From: Verrucomicrobium spinosum DSM 4136 = JCM 18804
Lineage (GTDB): Bacteria > Verrucomicrobiota > Verrucomicrobiia > Verrucomicrobiales > Verrucomicrobiaceae
Length of the DNA stretch: 64,000 nucleotides
Reading direction: 5' to 3'
Assembly (NCBI RefSeq): GCF_000172155.1
Contig: NZ_ABIZ01000001.1
Span: 7,845,105 to 7,909,104 of the forward strand
Shown here piece after piece: positions 26,867-35,619 of the stretch; within the stretch, counting starts at the first letter, position 1; every line of letters begins with the position of its first letter. The translations under genes and the position numbers were made by a program. Below the pieces are notes generated by a model. It saw only the letters and a program-made list of their open reading frames with translations. It had not been told where the DNA came from and searched no databases.

Positions 26867-27346
26867 ATGAACACCAAGGCCCGGGATCGGGTGAATGACC
26901 TTCTGTCGGAGTTTGGCGTCTCAAGAGGCCTGATGGGAGCGAGACTGGATGACTCGGGCATTTGCGCCTTCGAATACCAGGAACTGCTGGACATCGTGCT
27001 GGAACTGTCTTCTGACGGGGCCACCCTTCACTTCTACAGCAGGCTCTGCGAGCTGCCCACACAGGAGCGCGAAGCGTTCCTCACGGAACTGCTGGAACGC
27101 AACCTCCTCTGCGCCCAGACCAACGGCGCCACCCTGGCGGTGGATGCGCGGGAGAACCAGGTCGTTCTCTGCTTCAACCAGCCGGTCGATTCCCTGGATC
27201 CCGCCACCTTCTCCACACTGATGGAAAATTTCCTCGATACCGCGCTCAAAGTCCGGAATGATCTGGAAGGTGTAAGCGAGCCGTCGCTGGCCGCAGCCCC
27301 GCACGCCGAGCATGACCGCATGCTCTCCTTCGGCATGCGCATCTGA
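26867..27346 (+). CDS. CesT/SycE-family T3SS chaperone
   Basis: A 159-residue acidic protein with the class I chaperone layout: N-terminal helix (ARDRVNDLLSEFGVSRGLMG), FEYQELLDIVLELSSDGATLHFYSRLCELP, LTELLERNLLCAQTNGATLAVDARENQVVLCFNQPVDSLD and a final helix TFSTLMENFLDTALKVR. Such dimers bind the N-terminal region of one effector and deliver it to the T3SS ATPase. It is divergent from the actin-fragmin-kinase-like gene, its probable client. An in-frame ATG at 26831 is an alternative start. Confidence 0.82.
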   Translation: MNTKARDRVNDLLSEFGVSRGLMGARLDDSGICAFEYQELLDIVLELSSDGATLHFYSRLCELPTQEREAFLTELLERNLLCAQTNGATLAVDARENQVVLCFNQPVDSLDPATFSTLMENFLDTALKVRNDLEGVSEPSLAAAPHAEHDRMLSFGMRI

Positions 27347-27365
27347 CCGTGCGAATGGAGCGGGC

Positions 27366-27392
27366 AGGGAGGCCCGACTGCCGGACCTCCCT
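27366..27392. terminator. GC-rich hairpin between convergent genes
   Basis: AGGGAGG (27366-27372) pairs with CCTCCCT (27386-27392), and CCG (27374-27376) with CGG (27382-27384) around a small loop. It lies between the stops of the converging genes 26867-27346 and 27412-27993. No T-run, so termination is tentative. Confidence 0.35.
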
Positions 27393-27411
27393 CATGGCCC
27401 CCAGGCCAGGC

Positions 27412-27993
27412 TCACCCTACGCGGAACAGCTCCGGGCTCCCCACACTCGGGATCTGGTGCCCACTCTCCTCGAACTTGCCGAGGAACTCCTTCACTGTGG
27501 ATTGCCCCAGCGAGATCTTCTCAAAGTGCGGGCCGTACTCCCGGCAGGCAAACTCCAGCGCCTGCACCGCCTCGATCACAACGCTCTCCGGCACCGCACG
27601 AGAATCAGACGCCAGGCAGTAGCGGAGAAACACCGCACCATCCTCCTCACTCACGCCAAAGGCCCCCAGCGGGAGGAGGCGGTTCACATAGTTGCACAGG
27701 CGCATGGACTCCAGCAACGTCTCGGCCGGGAAGCTGAAGGGCAGAATCAGCATGAACTGCGTGATCACCGCCTCCTCAGCATCCGTCTCATCGCCGAAGG
27801 CCTCCATCACATCATTGATGAAGTAGATCTCCAGGCCGTACTCGAGCTCCGGCCGGGCGTCCTCCACATCCAGAGTGAGATAGAGCCGCTCATATATCCC
27901 GTCCTCCTGCACGGGTTTCAGATCAACGTAATATTCCAGGTCTGCCAGGGGGCCTGCCAGCGCCGCCAGCGGGGATTGGGTTTGTTCAGTCAT
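27412..27993 (-). CDS. YbjN-like protein with T3SS-chaperone-type fold
   Basis: A 193-residue acidic protein. YERLYLTLDVEDARPELEYG, FMLILPFSFPAETLLESMRLCNYVNRLLPLGAFGVSEEDGAVFLRYCL and SVVIEAVQALEFACREYGP match the YbjN pattern, whose known structures share the class I T3SS chaperone fold. It is the last gene of the T3SS strand run, 61 bases after the 699-residue substrate candidate. It may serve as its chaperone. The C-terminal tail (GHQIPSVGSPELFRV) is extended. Confidence 0.7.
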   Translation of the reverse strand: MTEQTQSPLAALAGPLADLEYYVDLKPVQEDGIYERLYLTLDVEDARPELEYGLEIYFINDVMEAFGDETDAEEAVITQFMLILPFSFPAETLLESMRLCNYVNRLLPLGAFGVSEEDGAVFLRYCLASDSRAVPESVVIEAVQALEFACREYGPHFEKISLGQSTVKEFLGKFEESGHQIPSVGSPELFRVG

Positions 27994-28054
27994 GAGATGG
28001 AGTTGAGGTGGTAAAACTAGCGATTCATTGAGATAACTTCCTCGCAGCCGGCCA

Positions 28055-30154
28055 TCAGGCGAGCTTCAGCTTCTTGGTGAGGAACTTGATGGAGTCCGAC
28101 GAGCTGCTGTCGCGGAACATGTCCAGCGCCTCGGCCTTGTTGAGGCTCAGCCCCAGCGTGCTCATCAGCCCCACGGCGGTGCCCACCGGCCGCTCATCCT
28201 TCTTCGCGGTCAGGTAGTCTTCCATGTCCTGCTCGGTGGGGTCGGTGATGCCCTTCTGCGCGAAGTGCTCCGCCAGTTCTTCCTTGAACCGATGGTAGAG
28301 CGAGGCCGTGGCCACCCCGCTGTCCCTCGCCAGCAGTTTGCTGGAGGCGTAGGCCTGCACCTCCGCGACCGTGAAGTCGGAGGCCTTGGCCGTGATGCCC
28401 TGCGCCTTCAGCGCCTTGATCATCTTGTCCGTCACCCGCGTCATGGCCTTGGCATCCTTGCCTTCCAAACCCAGGTCGGAGATCTTTTTGGCCCCGTCCT
28501 GGCCATTCAGGTTCTTCAGCGTCGTCTGCAGCGCGTCTTTGATGCCCTTGCTGTTGAGGTGTCTCGCCAGCTTGTAGATGCCGTATCCGATCGCCGCCAG
28601 GGCCGCTCCGCCCGCCAGAGCCCAACCAATCGGAGTGGCAATCACCACTCCCGCTGCCGTTGCAGACACTGCTCCAGCCGTCACGGCAATGGCCACCGCT
28701 CCCGCCGTCGCTGTACCCACACCGCCCAGTGCGCCAAAGAAGTTCTTCGTGGCGCTCAGGCCCTTGTCCACGGACTGCTTCTTCTGCTTCAGACGCAGAC
28801 GCTCTGCAATCGCCAGCAACTCCACATCATCCTGCTTGATGACATCCGTTCGGCTAAGCGCATCGGTGGACTTTTTCTTCAGGGCCAGAAACGCCCGGTT
28901 GTCTGTCACGTCATTGTAGAACTCGTAACTGTTCACTGCCACGGTGAGCGGTCCCACCACCACGCCGGTGACGCCACCGGCGAGCTTGAACCCTTCACTC
29001 ACCACCTGGGTGCCGGCAGAGCTGATGGTCCCGATGTCCAGGACCGCCTTTTGACCATCCCAGAGGGACTTCACCATCTTGGCACGCTCCAGACCCACGT
29101 TGTCGTTGTAGCTGGTGAGATCCTTCTCTGCCACCCGGCCTTTCATGCGTCCGGTGGTGGTGTTCTTGGTCAGGGCATCATCCACCGTCTTCAGCAGATC
29201 ATTGCATTCAGTGAGTTTTTCCTGCAACCCGTCCAGTTTGGTCTGTCGCGCATCCACCTTCTTGCTGCACGTCTCCCGTCTGGCAGCCAGGTCATCGCGT
29301 TGCCCCTGAAGGTCATCGAGCCTGCCTTGCAGTTCCACGCCCTGCTCCATCAGGAAGTCCTCCCCGTAGCCACGGGCGCGCATCAACTGGACGTTCTCAT
29401 GAATGCCCTTGAGCTTGCCTTTGATGAGGTTGATCTCCGCATCCTTGAGCTGGAGATCCCGGTCCAGGCTCTTGAGCTGGGTGGTGGCGGTCTTCACCAG
29501 GCTCTTGGCCTTGTCCACATGCCCCTCCAACTTGCCCTTGATCTTCAGCACATCGCTGCGGACACCTCGCAAGTTCGCCTCCTCCTGCTTCATCTTCCCG
29601 GGTGAGAACTCCTTCACGACTTCCAGATCACTCTTGGCTTTGTCGATCTTCACCTTCGCTAGATACAGATCAGAGACGGTCTCCACGATCTGGGCCCCGG
29701 CACCGATCCCACCGGTGATCTTGGAGACATCGTGACCGCTGCCGCCGATGTACTTGGCCCCATCCCCGCCGGCCTTGATCGCCTTGCCGGTGTTCTTGAA
29801 GACGGACTTGAACTCCTTGAGGAACTTCTGGAAACGCGACTGCGTGTCCTTGCTCTTTTCCTTCAACACCTTGTCGCGCTCCGGGCCACTGGACGGCGGG
29901 CTGTCAAACTTGGCCTGCTTCGCGGCGCGTGCGTCCAGCGTCTTCTGCATGCGGGCCCGGCCCTTGTCAGACACCTTCAGTCCCTGCGTCTTGTAGGATG
30001 TAGGGGCCGTGCTCCGCATGTCCGTGGGCGGCACCTGCCCTTTGGGCTTGGGCGGTTCCACCTCCTGCAAGCCACCGCCGGATGGGTCGGGTGGGGCCAG
30101 GTGGGGCAGTGATTGTACGGAAGACTGTCTGGAGATCGTCGAGGTTTGGTCCAT
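28055..30154 (-). CDS. Large coiled-coil protein with hydrophobic segment, T3SS substrate candidate
   Basis: A 699-residue protein. The N-terminal 110 residues are Ser/Pro/Gln-rich and disordered (SISRQSSVQ type) without a signal peptide. A Lys-rich helix and Gly-rich patch (AGGDGAKYIGGSGHDV) lead to a coiled coil (about 180-350, LKSLDRDLQLKDAEINLIKG ... LQGRLDDLQGQRDDLAARRE). Around 490-550 is a Gly/Ala-rich hydrophobic region (AIAVTAGAVSATAAGVVIAT) that could enter membranes, then a helical C-terminus. No family recognised. The layout resembles translocators or membrane-targeted effectors. It is 97 bases after sctU, and a YbjN-like gene follows. Confidence 0.7.
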   Translation of the reverse strand: MDQTSTISRQSSVQSLPHLAPPDPSGGGLQEVEPPKPKGQVPPTDMRSTAPTSYKTQGLKVSDKGRARMQKTLDARAAKQAKFDSPPSSGPERDKVLKEKSKDTQSRFQKFLKEFKSVFKNTGKAIKAGGDGAKYIGGSGHDVSKITGGIGAGAQIVETVSDLYLAKVKIDKAKSDLEVVKEFSPGKMKQEEANLRGVRSDVLKIKGKLEGHVDKAKSLVKTATTQLKSLDRDLQLKDAEINLIKGKLKGIHENVQLMRARGYGEDFLMEQGVELQGRLDDLQGQRDDLAARRETCSKKVDARQTKLDGLQEKLTECNDLLKTVDDALTKNTTTGRMKGRVAEKDLTSYNDNVGLERAKMVKSLWDGQKAVLDIGTISSAGTQVVSEGFKLAGGVTGVVVGPLTVAVNSYEFYNDVTDNRAFLALKKKSTDALSRTDVIKQDDVELLAIAERLRLKQKKQSVDKGLSATKNFFGALGGVGTATAGAVAIAVTAGAVSATAAGVVIATPIGWALAGGAALAAIGYGIYKLARHLNSKGIKDALQTTLKNLNGQDGAKKISDLGLEGKDAKAMTRVTDKMIKALKAQGITAKASDFTVAEVQAYASSKLLARDSGVATASLYHRFKEELAEHFAQKGITDPTEQDMEDYLTAKKDERPVGTAVGLMSTLGLSLNKAEALDMFRDSSSSDSIKFLTKKLKLA

Positions 30155-30251
30155 GGCAACAGCTGGTGGTTCCACCAAACTATGCCCGGCTACCCTCCAC
30201 GCTTACACTCCGCGATGTGACAATTGCGTTGCGCGACCGACTTGCTGTAAC

Positions 30252-31295
30252 TCAGCGAAGTTCTTTCCACTCCTGCACCCACCGCAGCACCTCGGCCATG
30301 GGCTCGATAAGGTCACTGGGCACGAAGCGGTCAATGTCCACATTCTCATAGAGCGCCCTCGCCAGCGGGACATGCTGCATGACGGGGATGCCCTCCTCAC
30401 GGGCCACTTCCACCATGCGTCTGGCCACATGGTCTTCACCCTTCGCCAGCACCCTCGGCATCTTGTCATCGTTCTCGTCGTAGTAGATGGCGATGGCCAG
30501 GTGCGTGGGATTGGTCACCACCACTGAAGCTTTGCGGGTCCGTCCCATGGTGTCGCTTTGAGCTGCCTCCTGGGCGAGTTGTTTGCGCTTGCCTTTGATT
30601 TCAGGATTGCCTTCGCTCTCCTTGTACTCGCGTTTGACCTCGTCCTTCGACATCTTCAGCTGCTTGATGTGCTGATATTTTTGGAAAAAGAAGTCGGCTG
30701 CCGCGATGATGATGTACGCCATGACCACATTCATCGTCAGCGCCTTGATCATCGGCTGCAACGCCGTAAGCACCGACTCCTCCCCGCCATAGGGCAGCCG
30801 CGTCAGCGGGTCCAGGCTCGCCTTCGTGACGTAGTAGATGATGATCCCGATCACCCCTACCTTGATGGTGGATTTCAGCAACTCCACCAGGCTCTTCATC
30901 GAAAAGATCTGCTTGGCTTTGTCCATAGGGTTGAGCTTTTTCAGCTCAGGCTTGAGAGGCTCAAAGGTGAGCATGAACCCAATCTGGCCAAACCCCGCCG
31001 CCAGGCCCACCACCATCACCACCATGAGGATGGGCAGGGACATGAGCAGGACCTTCCGGCCAATCGCCAGCATGAGCTCCATGGAGCCCTGCTGGAACGG
31101 CTTGTCGTAATACTGGACCGGCAGCAGGATGAGTTCCTTCGCCTGCTCCACCATGGAGGGCCACATGATCCCGATCGTGACAAAGCTCGCGATGGTCAGG
31201 GCCGCGGTGCCCACATCCTGACTCTTCGCGACCTGACCCTTTTTGCGGGCGTCGCGAAGCTTCTTCGGGGTTGGTGGCTCGTTCTTCTCGCTCAC
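30252..31295 (-). CDS. sctU: T3SS export switch protein SctU (YscU/FlhB family)
   Basis: A 347-residue inner-membrane protein. It starts SEKNEPPTPKKLRDARKKGQVAKSQD, the family hallmark, followed by four hydrophobic helices (about 30-210). The cytoplasmic domain carries the autocleavage motif NPTH at 262-265 (VVVTNPTHLAIAIYYDE), as in YscU. Cleavage after the Asn switches substrate class from needle to translocators. The start is GTG, overlapping the TGA of sctT. Last gene of the core set. Confidence 0.97.
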   Translation of the reverse strand: MSEKNEPPTPKKLRDARKKGQVAKSQDVGTAALTIASFVTIGIMWPSMVEQAKELILLPVQYYDKPFQQGSMELMLAIGRKVLLMSLPILMVVMVVGLAAGFGQIGFMLTFEPLKPELKKLNPMDKAKQIFSMKSLVELLKSTIKVGVIGIIIYYVTKASLDPLTRLPYGGEESVLTALQPMIKALTMNVVMAYIIIAAADFFFQKYQHIKQLKMSKDEVKREYKESEGNPEIKGKRKQLAQEAAQSDTMGRTRKASVVVTNPTHLAIAIYYDENDDKMPRVLAKGEDHVARRMVEVAREEGIPVMQHVPLARALYENVDIDRFVPSDLIEPMAEVLRWVQEWKELR

Positions 31296-32080
31296 TCAAA
31301 GATCTTGTTATAGAACACCCGGATCTGGCCCGGCGTGGGGAACTCATTGCGCAGGAAGCCCACCAGGAACACGAGATAGAAGATGATCAAGACGGCAGCG
31401 ATGCCGCTCTTCACCGGCATGGCCAGAAAGAACACATTCAACTGGGGGCTGAACCGGTTCATCAATCCCATGCCAAATTCCGCAATGAACATGGCAATGA
31501 CCAGCGGCGCCGCAAAGGTGACGATCAATCCCATCATCTTGTCCAGCACATGCAGGAACACGACAGGGAAAGCGGGCTCCATCTTGGGGAACCAGGAGAA
31601 CACCGGCCAGTGCACATAGCTGTCATACATGATGGTGAGAAAGGCCATGAAGCCGCCTCCCACAAAGAAGAAGACGCCAATGATGCGGGCAAACAACAAG
31701 CCAAAGGGCGAGGTGCTTTCGCCAGACATGGGGTCAAACATCTCCGCCATGGAACTGCCGCGCTGGTTGTCGATGAAGAAGCCCGTTCCCTCGGCAATCC
31801 AGAAGGCCATCCCGGTCACAAACCCCAGCAGCATGCCAATGGCCACCTCCTTCGTCAGCACGCCGATGAGGTAGAGCATGTCGGGGTTGTCCGGCACACC
31901 AGAATAGTGCACCATGGGGATGGCCAGCGTCGTCAGGCTGATGATGACCACCTGCCGGGCAATGCCAGTGATGAACTGCTGGGCAAAAAACGGCGACACC
32001 GAGAGCGCCGCCATCATCCGGGGCAGGGTGAAGGCGACCGTCAGCAGGATGTCCCGGTGCGCTATCAGGTCGAAGGTCAC
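31292..32080 (-). CDS. sctT: T3SS export apparatus protein SctT (YscT/SpaR/FliR family)
   Basis: A 262-residue polytopic protein with the family blocks: LPRMMAALSVSPFF, VGVLTKEVAIGMLLGFVTGMAFWIAEGTGFFIDNQRG (the last part being the most conserved SctT segment) and APLVIAMFIAEFGMGLMNRFSPQLNVFFLAMPVKSGIA. It forms the export gate with SctR and SctS. The GTG start overlaps the TGA of sctS and its own stop overlaps sctU, so the four genes are tightly coupled. Confidence 0.97.
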   Translation of the reverse strand: MTFDLIAHRDILLTVAFTLPRMMAALSVSPFFAQQFITGIARQVVIISLTTLAIPMVHYSGVPDNPDMLYLIGVLTKEVAIGMLLGFVTGMAFWIAEGTGFFIDNQRGSSMAEMFDPMSGESTSPFGLLFARIIGVFFFVGGGFMAFLTIMYDSYVHWPVFSWFPKMEPAFPVVFLHVLDKMMGLIVTFAAPLVIAMFIAEFGMGLMNRFSPQLNVFFLAMPVKSGIAAVLIIFYLVFLVGFLRNEFPTPGQIRVFYNKIFE

Positions 32081-32346
32081 CTTCGGAGAGTCGGAAAGGT
32101 GTCAAAGATGTGCGTGGTGAAGTTGATCACCTCCGCGCCCGTCCAAGAGGCGGTGGCGATGATGACCACCGTCACGACAATGAGCTTCACCGCAAAGGAC
32201 AACGTCTGCTCCTGCACCTGGGTGAGGGCCTGAAAAAGGCTCACGACCACCCCCACCACCGTGGCCACCACGATGGGAGGGAGGGAAAGGATCAGCACCA
32301 GAATCAGCGCCTTGTTGGTAATGTCGATAATGTAGGCTTGATTCAT
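32077..32346 (-). CDS. sctS: T3SS export apparatus protein SctS (YscS/SpaQ/FliQ family)
   Basis: An 89-residue protein with two transmembrane helices (ALILVLILSLPPIVVATVVG and LIVVTVVIIATASWTG). The loop VSLFQALTQVQEQTLSFAVKL is the invariant family motif. SctS packs around SctR/SctT in the export gate. ATG start at 32346, 22 bases after sctR. Confidence 0.97.
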   Translation of the reverse strand: MNQAYIIDITNKALILVLILSLPPIVVATVVGVVVSLFQALTQVQEQTLSFAVKLIVVTVVIIATASWTGAEVINFTTHIFDTFPTLRR

Positions 32347-32368
32347 GACAAGCAGGGGTGCACGCCTC

Positions 32369-33037
32369 TCACCCGCCGGGCATGGCGTAGGTGATGACTA
32401 GTCCGTGGATCAGCCGCGCCCAACCGTCCACCAGGACGAAGAGCAGGAGCTTGAACGGAAGGGAGATGGTCATGGGTGACACCATCATCATCCCCATGGC
32501 CAGCAAAATGTTGGAGACGATAAGGTCAATGGCGATGAAGGGCAGGTAGAGCAGGAATCCAATCTGGAAGGCAGCCGTCAGCTCGCTCACCGTAAATGCG
32601 GGGATGAGGACGAAGAAGTCATCCTTGTCGATCTTCACCTGAGCCTTGTCGCCCCAGAGCCGGCGGGCGGTATCGAGGAAGAACGCCTTTTCCCGGTCGG
32701 CCGTATGGTAGGCCAGGAACTTTCGTATGGGCGTGCTGCTCCGGTCCATGATGCCCTTGATGCTCTCCACGCTTAAATTCTTCAGATCCTCCTTTTCCAG
32801 GTTGGCGAAGGTTTGCTGGCCGATCGGGGCCATGATGTAGATCGTGAGGATCACCGCGATGCCGTTGAGCACCATGTTGGGCGGGATCTGCTGCACGCCC
32901 AGGGCATTGCGCACCAGGCTGAGCACGACCACCAGTTTCACATAGGAGGTGACCATCACCGCCAGGAACGGGATCAGTGCCAGCACAGAGGCCAGCACGA
33001 TCAACGTGAGCGGATCTGGCATCTGCAGGTTGTTCAT
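32369..33037 (-). CDS. sctR: T3SS export apparatus protein SctR (YscR/SpaP/FliP family)
   Basis: A 222-residue protein with four helices. Family blocks: VTSYVKLVVVLSLVRNALGVQQIPPNMVLNGIAVILT, the hydrophilic loop with HTADREKAFF, LIPAFTVSELTAAFQIGFLLYLPFIAIDLIVSNILLAMGMMMVSPMTISLPFKLLLFVLVDGW. It forms the pentameric core of the export gate. No cleavable signal is obvious. ATG overlaps the TGA of sctQ. Confidence 0.97.
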   Translation of the reverse strand: MNNLQMPDPLTLIVLASVLALIPFLAVMVTSYVKLVVVLSLVRNALGVQQIPPNMVLNGIAVILTIYIMAPIGQQTFANLEKEDLKNLSVESIKGIMDRSSTPIRKFLAYHTADREKAFFLDTARRLWGDKAQVKIDKDDFFVLIPAFTVSELTAAFQIGFLLYLPFIAIDLIVSNILLAMGMMMVSPMTISLPFKLLLFVLVDGWARLIHGLVITYAMPGG

Positions 33038-34074
33038 ACCTTGGCCAGCTCCGTGATGCGTACTCCGATGCGGTTGCCGATGTCCAGCAGCTCACCCTTG
33101 CCGATGGCGCGACCGTTGGCACAGATCGTCACCGCCTGGCTGGCAGGTGTGGGGAGTTCGATGCAAGCCCCCGGAGCCAGGCTGCGCAGTTGCTCGAGCG
33201 TGGCGGCGTGCGTCCCCACCAGGAAGGTGAGTTCGACTTCAAGCTGGTCCACCAAGGCCAGGGGCTCGGTGGCGGCGGGTGTTGGGGCGGGATCGCTCAT
33301 GATGAATTGTTGAATCGTCAGTTTTTTGTCCTGCCAGGTGGCAGCGGCATGGCGGCGGCCGGAAATCAGCACCTCACAGGCACCTTGGACTCGCCAGCCC
33401 TGCAAGTCTGCCAGCACGGCATCCGCCTGGCGCAGTTCACGGAATTCCTGTTGCGAAAGGGTGACGCGCCCCGCAACAAAGGACAAAAGAAATGGGAGCG
33501 CATCCATGCTCCTCACCGGCTGGGCCGGTACGCGGGTCATGAGCTGGGCCAGATGTTCCAGAGCCGCGTCATCCCCTTTCAGTGTGCCGCGGATCCAACC
33601 AGGATCCCCGTCTTTCTCCACCACGAAGGTGAGGGATTCCGCCTGCGCCTTGACAGGAGCACCAGCGGGCAACAGCGCTGCCAGCACCACATCCACGCCT
33701 TTGCTTTTGAGCTGATTCAGCCCCATCTCGAATGCCGCCGCCAACACGCCACAAGCAAGCTCGGCAGGCAACACTTCCAGATCCAGGCCGGCCAGGGCAG
33801 CCGAGAGCGCCGACACATCCGGCAGGCGCTCCAGTTGCACCTGGAATTCATGCCCGTCCACAATCACTCGGGCGACCCGCGCAGCCGGGCTCAAACCTCT
33901 GACGGCGGAAAACTTCAGCGTGGCCGCTTGCCCGTTCCAGGCAAAGGCCACTGGCCGGTTGCTCCCGGCAATAGCCTGAATGGTCCGCGCGAACAAGGGG
34001 CGGACTTTTTCCAGGGCCAGGGGCTGAAGGTCAACTTCAGTGCCGGTTATCTCCAAGGGCATTCGGGCGGACAT
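33034..34074 (-). CDS. sctQ: T3SS cytoplasmic sorting platform protein SctQ (YscQ/SpaO)
   Basis: A 346-residue protein. The N-terminal two thirds vary; a first SPOA-like region lies around 195-265, and the C-terminal SPOA (surface presentation of antigens) domain is LEVELTFLVGTHAATLEQLRSL ... GRAIGKGELLDIGNRIGVRI. SctQ forms the pods under the basal body with SctK, SctL and SctN. ATG at 34074 is used over an adjacent TTG. An internal ATG at 33300 would produce an 89-residue SPOA-only protein such as the YscQ-C form. Confidence 0.9.
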   Translation of the reverse strand: MSARMPLEITGTEVDLQPLALEKVRPLFARTIQAIAGSNRPVAFAWNGQAATLKFSAVRGLSPAARVARVIVDGHEFQVQLERLPDVSALSAALAGLDLEVLPAELACGVLAAAFEMGLNQLKSKGVDVVLAALLPAGAPVKAQAESLTFVVEKDGDPGWIRGTLKGDDAALEHLAQLMTRVPAQPVRSMDALPFLLSFVAGRVTLSQQEFRELRQADAVLADLQGWRVQGACEVLISGRRHAAATWQDKKLTIQQFIMSDPAPTPAATEPLALVDQLEVELTFLVGTHAATLEQLRSLAPGACIELPTPASQAVTICANGRAIGKGELLDIGNRIGVRITELAKV

Positions 34075-34142
34075 CAATCAAGAGAGTGTTGAGGAAGGCG
34101 GACGGAAGCAGGCGGGGAGTGAAGAACACCTGCTGCCTCAGA

Positions 34143-35087
34143 TCAGGCGGACGCTTCCTCCTGCTGTTGCTGCTGCTGGCGGGCCTGATCCCACGGAGTA
34201 TTGCGCTCACGAGAGCGACCATCAGCCGGGGCATCGCCCGAAGAGTTCACAGTGACCACTGATGGCGCAGATTGAAGCAACCGCTCATCCAGGCGTTGCG
34301 AGAGCATGACGATGCTTCCCTCCAGCCAGCGCACTGAATCCGCCCGGGTGGAGACGAACTCCACCATCACGCGCCCGTCCTCTCTCCAGACCCTGGCCTC
34401 CGTACCAGGCAGAATGCCCTCCTGGAACTTGATTCTCACCTCCTGGTTCTGCCCTGACAGCGGATCCGTCACGAGCACGCGATCCACCATGGTGTTCATC
34501 AGGTTTTCAATCTGGGCCACCCGTTCGGCCATGGGGCTGGCAGGCTCCGCAACCACTGTCGGTGCCGGGGCGGACACTCCGCTGGATTGCGAAAAGAAAC
34601 TGTCCAGGATGGCTGAGCCGAGCGTGTCGGGTTTGACCTCCACTCCCCCAGCTTCCGCCGGAGCATCGGCCACCACCACGGGCGGAGCGGCACCTTCCCC
34701 GCTCTTCACCATGGATTTCAAAGCTTGGGCAGCATACACAGTCACATTCCCGCTCTCAGGAACGGTTCCAGGAAGAACGGGGGCGGAAAACTGCGACTGG
34801 CGTCCCGTGTCGGCAACGGTTGCCTGGCCGCCTTTGTCATCAGTGCTCACCCCCGTTGCAGGCAGAGGCACTCCCGGAAGGGCCACACCTTCCAGAATGG
34901 ACCAGTCCGGCCCTTTCTGATCGTCGTCAGCGAACCCTTCGTCCGTACCACCACCGGAGCCAGAAGGCCTCTCCAGAAGCGCCTTCAAGATTTCCAGGGC
35001 AGACGGATCACTCGTCTCGGCCACAATCTCACCCGCCGGGCTTTCGGTCACCGGGTTGGAATGGGATGCGGAGTTAATTGTATTCAT
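34143..35087 (-). CDS. sctP: T3SS needle-length/substrate-switch protein SctP (HpaP/YscP-like)
   Basis: A 314-residue protein that is disordered and Pro/Ala/Gly-rich for the first 190 residues. It has a folded C-terminal domain (TDPLSGQNQEVRIKFQEGIL, PGTEARVWREDGRVMVEFVS, VRWLEGSIVMLSQRLDERLL) like the substrate-switch domain of HpaP/SctP and FliK. It ends with a Gln-rich tail (QQQQQQEE). The position between sctO and sctQ is that of yscP. Such proteins are secreted and measure needle length; here the ruler part is short. It overlaps sctO by 14 bases. Confidence 0.78.
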   Translation of the reverse strand: MNTINSASHSNPVTESPAGEIVAETSDPSALEILKALLERPSGSGGGTDEGFADDDQKGPDWSILEGVALPGVPLPATGVSTDDKGGQATVADTGRQSQFSAPVLPGTVPESGNVTVYAAQALKSMVKSGEGAAPPVVVADAPAEAGGVEVKPDTLGSAILDSFFSQSSGVSAPAPTVVAEPASPMAERVAQIENLMNTMVDRVLVTDPLSGQNQEVRIKFQEGILPGTEARVWREDGRVMVEFVSTRADSVRWLEGSIVMLSQRLDERLLQSAPSVVTVNSSGDAPADGRSRERNTPWDQARQQQQQQEEASA

Positions 35088-35586
35088 GGTTTTGACTCCC
35101 GGTTAAATTGAAGAGCGCTGATTTGGGGGATGTGAAATCTTCCATCTCCAGGTCGGCGAGGCGCTCCTCTTCCAGCGCCTGCTCCCGCCGCCAGAGCTGG
35201 CGGTGTTCCACGAGTTTTTCCAGTTCCTGGGTGGCTTTGATGTGGGCTTTGCGGGCCTCTTCCAGCAGTTCCTTCGCACGATCAAGGTCGGCCTCCGCCT
35301 TGCGGAGCAAGTCCATGTAGTCCAGCTCCTTCTCACGCATGCCGGCAATCTCAAGTCGCAGGTCCGTGATGTCGCCCAACTTCACCGGCTTCAGCATGAT
35401 AGAGTCCATCAGCCGCCGTTCCTCCACCACCCGCCACACTTTGTAGTCATCCAGTTCCTTCTGGCGCTTCTCCACCAGCTTCTCCGCCTCCGCCACAACC
35501 CGCCGGGCCGCCGTCACAGCCTTGCTCGCCTTGTCCTCGCGATGTTCGCGGACAAAGATGAGATCCTGCAGGAGGTAGCGGGCCAT
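35074..35586 (-). CDS. sctO: T3SS stalk protein SctO (YscO/FliJ-like)
   Basis: A 170-residue, almost wholly helical protein: REDKASKAVTAARRVVAEAE, EKRQKELDDYKVWRVVEERR, LRLEIAGMREKELDYMDLLRKAEADLDRAKELLEEARKAHIKATQELEKL. The two long antiparallel coils fit YscO/FliJ, which insert into the ATPase ring and contact SctV. The order sctN-sctO-sctP is conserved. 33 bases after sctN. Confidence 0.88.
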   Translation of the reverse strand: MARYLLQDLIFVREHREDKASKAVTAARRVVAEAEKLVEKRQKELDDYKVWRVVEERRLMDSIMLKPVKLGDITDLRLEIAGMREKELDYMDLLRKAEADLDRAKELLEEARKAHIKATQELEKLVEHRQLWRREQALEEERLADLEMEDFTSPKSALFNLTGSQNHEYN

Positions 35587-35619
35587 GGGGTTGAGGTGAA
35601 AGAGGATGGAGTGCCCGTG

